From contig CM075101.1 of NCBI GenBank assembly GCA_037576195.1, positions 54,126,001-54,190,000 on the forward strand: DNA of 64,000 nt. Reading direction: 5' to 3'. Positions within the stretch are counted from its first letter, which is position 1, and each line of letters opens with the position of its first letter. Of the stretch, positions 56,718-64,000 are shown piece after piece. Under the pieces are notes generated by a model, which was given only the letters and a program-made list of their open reading frames with translations, made no database searches and was not told the DNA's origin. This DNA is from Phytoseiulus persimilis (Eukaryota > Arthropoda > Arachnida > Mesostigmata > Phytoseiidae). The position numbers were made by a program, and so were the translations under genes.

Positions 56718-56723
56718 AATAAA
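56718..56723 (+). terminator. Polyadenylation signal of PPP1R8
   Basis: AATAAA lies 176 bp downstream of the PPP1R8 stop codon on the coding strand. Confidence 0.65.
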
Positions 56724-58890
56724 CGCTTTCAAACTGATCGTAGGATCATTAGCCCATAGCATGATGGGAGCTCATGGGATAACTCTCTCGTCTGCACCCA
56801 GCTGCAACACAAGCAATCGAGCACTTCGGAACTTTACTCGAGCCTGCCCCACTGGTGAAGCCAGGATACAGGGGTCGGAAGGGGAGTAAACTCCGAGATA
56901 ATAGTCTCGCCCTGGGAACGACTACACCACGCTGATGAGCCTTTGCTCGCAGATGAGTGTTTTGTCCCTCCGTATGCTGTCGAAGGTTCCTGCCCTCGTC
57001 CCCATGAAACGGTTGCGGTCCGAGAGGCCTTTCACCGTACCAGAGGAGAGATCGTTGCTTTTCAGGACGGTTTCCCTGATTCTCAACACTCGGGAGCTCA
57101 CGCGCTCTGGATGATAGTCAACTCCAGCGGTTTCTCACCTCTCATTATCAGGAATACGAAAAATCCCCGGAAAGTCTCGAGTTCTTCTGGGCGAAGGGGC
57201 GTGTTCCTTCGACTGGGATGAGACCTCGGAGCTGGGAACAGCGAGAGAGCTCTTCGACGGGAGAACGTTCCGATTAGCTTGCACGCTGTATCATGAACGG
57301 TGCCAATCTAGCGGAGCTTGCGCAAGAGTCGTAGAGCGGAGCGATAACAATTTGGCGTTTGTCAGACGGAAGTACTTGCAGCCAAGACAGAAGACAGAGA
57401 CAGCAGGCGCAGACGGACTAACACACGATGTGGCCTTGCGGAAGGCCGATCTCCTGAGACGGTGCAGACAAATGACCCAGCGATGGATTGTTGCGGAAAA
57501 AAAAACGACCAGCGTTCCCAAGACTGCTTAGGCTCGACCACAACACGGAGACATCCCCACCTCCAAAAGATGTGTGGTCGCATCGAGGAACTATGAGAAT
57601 TCCTTCAGGGGGATATTCATTGAGAGGGACCTCCACGCTCCCAAATCTCTCGCCGGCATGATGGACGTTCGTGTTCCGGAGGCGAGCTCTCAATTTGTCC
57701 TGCTCGCGGCTGCTGGTAGAGGGAACATCTGCCGGAGGCTCTTCCAGTGAACTCGCGGCTTCATCGGGCATGCGTATAAGGGTCGAATCGCGGCGTTGGG
57801 TCTTCTTCTGTACGTTACGGGAGACACGCAGCGATGACAGGAGGTCACAGGCGATTTCTTCCCTCCGTCACTCGCCATTCTCTTCCGCATTGAATCATAC
57901 CGGAGTTGACTCGATCGGTTGACTCTGACGAATCTCAGCGAGTCAGGTGGAAAACCCAAGGAGAGGGAATGATCAATTTTTGAGCGGCTCTGGCTGACGG
58001 AATTCTCGCGTTTTGGACGACAAAATTGGCGCCACTCTCCCAACTATCGATCGCAGAATAGAACATCCCGAGCCCGACCCTGTTTCGTGGCGTGGCATGC
58101 AGGAGGAGGGAGAGTGGGAGAGTTCACGATCCTATTCGACCACGCTGTCCTCCGCAACACCGTCTCCTGGAGAGAGGCAGGGATAATGCACAGAGAGAGT
58201 TTCCGTAACCGTATCCTCCTTGGATGCTTGTTCTCAGCGGGAACGTGCATAAAGGTCCTTCCAGGTTTGCGTTTGCACGCGACGTAGATGCTATCTAATT
58301 ACTCGGCCCACCTCGACCGTATTGCTACATGACTGCTACACGGTTGGGAGACGCTCAAAACTGGGCGGGATGAGGTTTCAAGAGGACGATTTCGTTTTCA
58401 AATTCAGTGAGGTACTCGTCATGACTAAAGACCTCCTTCTGATGACACTACCACTAGAATCTCCTGTGTTGAAAGCTGGGCAGACGACTTTCAATTTTCA
58501 GTGCAGTCCCGTTCGAGCGCAGTTACTTCACGTAAGATTTATTTCTGGATTCGAGTTGTTCTTCTCATGCATCGCTGGAACAGGGTGCAATGTTGATGAA
58601 TGAGAGAACCGATTCACATCCCATCTCGTGATTCCGGTGGGGCAATACCCAGTGAATGATTGCATTCAGAGAAGAGATACTCTCCGAATCATTGCTCAGC
58701 TTCCACCAACGCAGCCGCTCTAGTGAGGCGTTCGGAACTCTGTCATGTATACCCCTATTGATTTCGAGCTCTCGATGGAAAAAATCGTGCGATATCCACC
58801 AGATGTAGCTGGGATCGCCGTGTGGACAAAGTTGATGCATCGGTCCCCTCCTCATCCATCTTCTCACGGCTCTGACTCTCAAATTGAAGT
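56724..58890. other. Interval with unresolved ORFs
   Basis: Several coding-like frames occur on both strands, for example plus 58322-58603 (GMRFQEDDFVFKFSEVLV) and minus 57418-57771. I cannot assign a family or a consistent exon structure. It probably holds at least one small gene that I fail to recognise. Confidence 0.3.
57418..57771 (-). CDS. Hypothetical ORF, 117 codons, unrecognised
   Basis: The frame begins MPDEAASSLEEPPADVP, continues through a charged stretch, and contains GSVEVPLNEYPPEGILIVPR, which looks like a genuine beta-rich protein segment. A potential donor follows near 57555 (GGAG, then GTGGGG). An upstream frame with a CHRC pair lies at about 57790-57890. No family is recognised. 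Confidence 0.22.
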   Translation of the reverse strand: MPDEAASSLEEPPADVPSTSSREQDKLRARLRNTNVHHAGERFGSVEVPLNEYPPEGILIVPRCDHTSFGGGDVSVLWSSLSSLGNAGRFFFRNNPSLGHLSAPSQEIGLPQGHIVC

Positions 58891-59006
58891 CGACTGTCAA
58901 GAAGTTCGGAGACGGGAAATCACTCCGTCTCCAGTTTTGAAATCTTGTTTCCTGCTGCGACGTTGTGGGCCCCCCAGAGCTGGCGGCGCTCGTCATTCAC
59001 AGGCAT
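58748..59006 (-). CDS. Possible 5' exons of an unrecognised gene divergent from ERLEC1
   Basis: A minus frame starts MPVNDERRQLWGAHNVAA and stops after 27 codons. If a 30-bp intron (58922-58893) is spliced, the frame continues RLQFESQSREKMDEEG and STRRSQLHLVDIARF, which has helical, protein-like composition. The start lies only 32 bp from the ERLEC1 ATG on the other strand, which is unusually tight and lowers confidence. No domain is recognised. Confidence 0.25.
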
Positions 59007-59038
59007 CCTAGTCGTAACAACATTCCCTTCCAACTCAG

Positions 59039-62000
59039 ATGGCTGCCTGGACAGGCACGGCTCCATTGTTGCTGAGTTTCTTGTCAACCGTCCTCTGCTT
59101 CAGCTTAGAAGGAGTGGACGACTCGATTCCCTTCAAAATCCGCTGGAAGGAAGCTCTCGGTTCGGCCAAAGATGTTTGTAAAGAAGAGGTAGTCATCGGT
59201 TCATTCTCTCGCATCGTTCGCAATGCCTGCTCGAACTCCGGGATGATTGAGTTGAGGAGTGCCGCTTGAGTGTGGAGACCAACGAGAAAACTCAACATAT
59301 TCACCTTTTCCATTTTCCCCAAGGACTTCGAAACCGTCCGATTGATCAGTACCGACAAGGAACCGTTCGTGTGCTACATACCTCGAAAGCTGCAGGTCGA
59401 GGGTGATGATAAAAACATGAGGAATTATCAAGGACCAACGCCTTACGAGCTATTGGAACCTCTATTCGCAAACAAAGTCTGTCGCTACAAGGTGTGTCAG
59501 GTCACTGGGCTTTCTCCGGGAAGCTCCCGTCCCTTCGACTCCGTCTCTCATGCCGCGCACACGGTAGCGTAGTCTCGAGCTCTACGAAACGCAGAATCTT
59601 TCGTCTCTTCAGCTGGATTCCTACTGGACCTACCAGCTTTGCCATGGGCGGTCTCTTCGACAATATCATGAGGATACGATATCTTCTAAGGTTGCGATCA
59701 TGGAGTTCTACCTCGGGAAGTCTGATGCTGACACCAGAAAGCGCGATCGTGAGCTAATATTTTTGTTTTGGAATCTGATATCTCCATCGGGTACCTGAAA
59801 TCGTAGGTTCATAATGTTACATGGAGCCCACCCGATCTTCATTCGTTTTCCTCAGATGAGACTTACAAGAGAGAACTAGAGGAGAAGCTGAAAGCAATTT
59901 CGGACGAGCCACCTCCAGAACGTGTTGACGCTGATTCGGAGCAGGCCGGTTCTGACTCAGCTGATTTGGAGAGGCCCGATTCTAGCTCGTCTGATTCCGC
60001 TGAGCCGCCCCCGTTGACATCAATAATAAAGCTGGACGGCGTGGATCACCCGAGCTTCATCGTGAATATGTCCTACGGAACTCTCTGTGATATAAATGGG
60101 AAACCTCGGTTCACACAGGTTCGTTCTCAGACTTCCACAGTCTCCTCGGATCGGCCTCCGTTGCCGTGTTTGGGCTCCGATGGAGGCGAAAGGATGATGC
60201 GGTTGTTCTTCTCCCCAGGTTCACTACATATGTGATGAGCTGAGCGATCACGATATACACTCGTTCGAAGAAACTTCTACTTGTATGTACAAAGTGATCG
60301 TGCGAACTCCACTACTTTGCAAACATCCCTTGTACAGGTTCGTTTCCGAACGTAATATGCGAACGTTCGAGCCGTCTTGTGTAGAAAACTTATTCGCATC
60401 CACTCTCAGGGTGGGAGCAATGCCGGAGAATGAGATTTCATGCCATCGGGCGGAGAACGAATCCACCGAGTCTGTGCGGGAGACGCTCTCTGGAGAGCTG
60501 CCATTGAGGAAGGGTGAAACCGAGGCGGATAGAAACCAGCCGAGGCGACTGCAGGAAATGGAGCGCGAGAATCGAGATTTCCGGAGGGCTTCCACCCTGG
60601 AATCTGACGGTGGTCAATACGACAGCGACTTCAAGGTGGGTAGGGTCAAGCATCTTTCTGTTCCATTGAAAGTCTCACGGTTTCGCGGAGGAGGCAGGTT
60701 TTCGGTGAGTTGGTGCGGCGTAATCCTCAATTGGTCTCTGTGTGGGCAGTCCAGCATGAAATCCCTCACTGATGAAAAGACGTAGACGGTTTCGGCTAAT
60801 TCTCTCCCTCTCTCTCGTACTGCGGGGGCGGTTTATTCGCCTCTCAGGCTAACAGTTGACTCGCCTGAAAATCGATGAGTTTGAACGAGCTTTGTGGCCT
60901 CCAAGACGTTCTCTACGTTTAGAGCTGACTTTCGATCGATCATCGCGTTCATCCCACCGGGGATGCTCAGACCTTGAATTTATTATGGTTCAGGATCTGG
61001 GCTTGAGCAATCGTGACAGTTCCGCTGTGGCACTTCGCCTCTCAATCCAAAGCTCCTAGCTAGCACTGACGCACAGCTTCCGCTATGTACGCCTCGCAGA
61101 TTGAGCCTCGGATGGGCAACCTCTTTTATTTGATTTGCTGTGTTTTCAGGATGACGATGGAAACATCCCCCGCGTGCGGTTTCGGATAATTATTGCGAAT
61201 TGATTCATTGCGCATTATCCATAGAATCGCGGTGTTGTAGCCCTCCCAAAAACGTTATCTCGGGTGCAACCATCCATTTGTCCATCCATCGATCCATCCA
61301 TGCATTCATCCACCGCTCTACCTTTGTAACATCCTCCCGTGCACCTGTCCGTCCGCTCATCTTTCCGATCGACCCAGTTCCTTCTGACTCGTTCCGTGCT
61401 GCTGTTATTGTGCGAAATAAATTGATGCGAGTCCATGTCAAATCATTTACTGTTGTGGGAAACCCAACCTACTCTGTATCGGGATGCTTTCGTGCAAGTT
61501 TCTGAGGTTGCGCGTTGTCAGCGGCCGGAATCCTCGGCGAGCTCTCCGCCGGCAACAATCTTCACTTATGAACTCAGCTTTAGGTCAGCAACTGTACTGA
61601 TTTGAGATCGTTTTGGTTCATTCTAGAATCTTGTTGAAGCCATTGAGGTAAGCGGCTTCACCAGCATGAAGACTGAGTTTCCATTTGTTCAGAAATAAAA
61701 GGGAAGTAGGCGTCTTGACTGATTTTTGCTAGATAATAATTCTGGTCGCATTCTTGAGGCTCCTGCAGGTCGAAACTCCTTGATGTTACCCACGGTCGAC
61801 AAGTGCATTCGCGTTGTAACAAGACAAGACAAGGAGTCGATTCCGTAGCTTTCTTGAATTTCCGTATCCTTCTGTTCGCCAAACAGTCCAGAACGTGGAG
61901 TTCTCGGGGAGGAATTCGTGACGAATCGGAGAAAAACACTTGCTGTTCGCTATTCCCTCTCACACGACCGTGACCCTTTTTTGTGCTTCTCGTGGATTTC

Positions 62001-63020
62001 GAGCCTTGAAGACGAATGAGTGATTACCCTTTGTCTTATTCATTTCCAGAGGAACTTGAAAATATTCTTCCTACAAGACGAGGACGAGGATCGGAAGGAA
62101 TCCCCTCTACACGATGTCAAAAACGTCCTGAGAGTCCTCAGCGGCGAAACCTGCCTGACCGGGGTACGCGGTTCGGTTCCCGCGAACTAGCCCATACGAT
62201 CTCTCGCACAGATATTGTCCCATAGAGGAACGGAACTGAGAAAGCAATCAACACGAATAACTGTCGACCGATTGAGCAGGGAACCGGTTGGTGGCGTTAT
62301 GAATTCTGCTACGGAAAGCGAGTTTCACAATACCACATCGAAAGAGGCGAAAGAGCTCAAGAAATCCTCTTGGGAACATGGGACGAAGCCAAACACAGGG
62401 TGAGCACCGCTGTTCACGCCGGGCGGATTGATGTATCCGGTCGTGTTTGCGAGACGTCGGTAGGGGGATAGTTTGCCGAACTCGGGCTCGTCAGATTATC
62501 GCTGCCTAGGTCATACGGATGTAGAAGTAACTCCGTATTTTTCCAGCGATGGGTGAACGCGAATCCACTACGGAAAGTACCTCCGAATCCCCTGCAGGTG
62601 AAGCACTTCTACAGCGACGGAGACTTGTGCACGGTGACAGGAAAGCCCAGGACGGTGGAAGTCAAACTTGCGTGAGTTGAGAGCGCCCGGGGATGGACAC
62701 AGTCCTAAATTCTATCTATGGCTGAGAGGAAATGAGAAGGCAGCATCTGGCTCAATCGTGTCCCGTTCCGCAGATGCAAAACTGTATCGGGTCACCCCGA
62801 CGCGGTCAGCATTTCATTGCAAGAGCCGAAAGCTTGCGAGTATCGATTATCCGTTGAGAGTGCGATAGTGTGCGACTTGCTGACCAACGTGGACGAAGAC
62901 GGGCTGCCGGAACTGTTGAGCCCTGCGAATGGGCACGGACCGAAAACAGCGGAAGCGGAGACGGTGGAGAACCAAGAGGACCGGAAAGAGAATGTAGCCG
63001 TCCCTGTCGCTGAAGCTTAG
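59039..63020 (+). CDS. ERLEC1: ERLEC1 (XTP3-B-like) ER lectin with two MRH domains
   Basis: ERLEC1 is a luminal ER lectin that recognises N-glycans on misfolded glycoproteins and works with SEL1L/HRD1 in ER-associated degradation. Supported exons: 59039-59188, 59324-59491, 59613-59748, 59856-60118, 60219-60337, 60410-60635, 62050-62163, 62280-62399, 62547-62671, 62774-63020, all GT-AG and in phase (about 555 residues). The start has a signal peptide (MAAWTGTAPLLLSFLSTVLC). MRH1 covers CRYK plus LDSYWTYQLCHGRSLRQYHE, then SYGTLCDINGKPRFTQ and CMYKVIVRTPLLCKHP. MRH2 covers GTGWWRYEFCYGKRVSQYH, FYSDGDLCTVTGKPR and CEYRLSVESAIVCDLL. Two MRH domains separate it from OS-9, which has one. Between 60636 and 62049 there may be micro-exons (61150-61173 and 61627-61647), not certain. 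The central acidic linker is long and poorly conserved, and the C-terminal tail is extended. Confidence 0.93.
61268..61318 (+). repeat. Degenerate CATC microsatellite
   Basis: An imperfect CCATCCAT/CATT run lies within the long central intron of ERLEC1. Confidence 0.7.
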
Positions 63021-64000
63021 ATTCGAGACAAATTTTCCAATGATCTCCTACATAAAGAGAGTTTTCCCAACGGTGCGCGTCTTCACTGTCTCAGAGATCG
63101 TCCGATCCCTGTCGAAGGAATCCGATTTCCGGAAGGCTCAAGTGGTCATCCGAAAGAATCAATAGCGGGCTGCGAGATCGACCTTCTTCACGGAGGAAAG
63201 CCGGAAGAAATGTCCTCTATTGACTCGGTAGCAAATACTCTCCAGAGCCCCCGCATAATTATTCGCCGCATTTTGCTCCCGGGAGAGCGTAGTCTGAACC
63301 AGCTCCCTCGTCTCGCAAGTGGAGGGAGAAGTCGGTGTCCGGGAGCTTGTCGGAAAATCGTCGAATTCAAGCCCTTAGGAGGATATTCGACAATATTATG
63401 GCATGGCTTTCCATCGTGGAGGCTGAAACAATGGCAACAAACGCTGGCTCTCGTATCACATTAAGAACGAAAAACTCGATGCTCATGTCGAATTCATTCT
63501 AGTCTGGGGAGCCACGAGACTGTCGTCGTCTGTACAGTAGCGCTCGAACAGGAAATATGATATCGCTTTTCGCCGAAATACTCTATTTATGAGAAATCGA
63601 TGAAACGAAGACTCGTTAGGAGATCGACCTCCAGGACGAGGTTCTGTTCGGGTAACTCATTTCCGTCATATGAGAGTGGAGGGCGAGTTCATTGACCAGG
63701 GAAGCAGTGCGACACTTGCTCTCGGTGGAACTGAAATACGAACTTTGATAGTCTTCAGGGGCCCATTAGACCGACTCGAACTCAGAGTCAACCTTTCTGT
63801 CCATGCCACTGGATACTCACCCTACACTTGGACAGATATTCGTTCCCGGCGTTTCTCTCAAGCAGTTTATTCTCAGAGTATTGAAAAAAAGATCGCCAAC
63901 TGTGTCGGCAGCCGAGCTGTTGGCAGCCATCAGACATTTGTAGAAATCGAGGTCGCAGTCGCAGTGCGATAACGTGTAAGGACTCCAATTACTTTCTCCG
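63021..64000. other. Interval downstream of ERLEC1 without supported genes
   Basis: I see no canonical AATAAA near the ERLEC1 stop. Short ORFs on both strands (for example plus 63670-63972) show no known domain. The right end of the window may cut into the next gene. Confidence 0.35.

Noticed and set aside
56460-56762. 100-codon minus-strand ORF overlapping the last PPP1R8 exon
   Set aside because: It is antisense to a well-conserved coding exon and has no recognisable domain.

Overview
The window is eukaryotic and animal-like. The three genes I can name (ARMH3, PPP1R8, ERLEC1) are metazoan genes with compact GT-AG introns, mostly about 40-180 bp. The repeats are also animal-type: an R1-clade non-LTR retrotransposon, piggyBac, hAT, a FLYWCH/MULE transposon and a Gypsy pol fragment. 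An arthropod is the best guess. Small introns in a fairly GC-rich genome would fit a compact arthropod such as a mite, but this is weak inference and I assign no species.

Region 1 (1 to about 28.5 kb) is a satellite block. A 45-bp monomer, more than 240 copies, is arranged in higher-order blocks. Two copies of one R1-type LINE sit inside it in the minus orientation: a full-length copy (609-6631, ORF1 and ORF2 intact) and a 5'-truncated copy (9031-12224, ORF2 intact). Both are joined to the satellite at the same position of the monomer and have target-site duplications. An older non-LTR element of another lineage (20256-26986) also interrupts the array. It is itself interrupted by a 2.1-kb element with 600-bp terminal inverted repeats and a 9-bp target duplication. 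Diverged and inverted monomers continue to about 28.46 kb.

Region 2 (28.5-42.1 kb) is a graveyard of nested elements: a large imperfect palindrome (29.44-32.02 kb), a Gypsy-type pol fragment, a decayed piggyBac, and a hAT transposase gene cut in two by a 5.4-kb MULE (36441-41864) with a 9-bp target duplication. The MULE carries its own diverged stretch of the 45-bp satellite.

Region 3 (42.1-46.7 kb) is poor in recognisable genes and holds a short 87-bp repeat.

Region 4 (46.7-64 kb) is host gene space. It contains ARMH3 on the minus strand (Golgi armadillo-like protein, 12 coding exons), a U1-C-type zinc-finger exon on the minus strand, PPP1R8/NIPP1 on the plus strand (nuclear PP1 inhibitor with FHA domain), and ERLEC1 on the plus strand (ER lectin with two MRH domains). 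Several weaker gene candidates lie between them. These host genes are unrelated housekeeping genes and not a pathway cluster.

The strongest candidate for something undescribed is the pairing of the 45-bp satellite with an R1-clade LINE that apparently inserts at one fixed position in it. This would parallel the TRAS/SART elements of insect telomeric repeats, on a different target.
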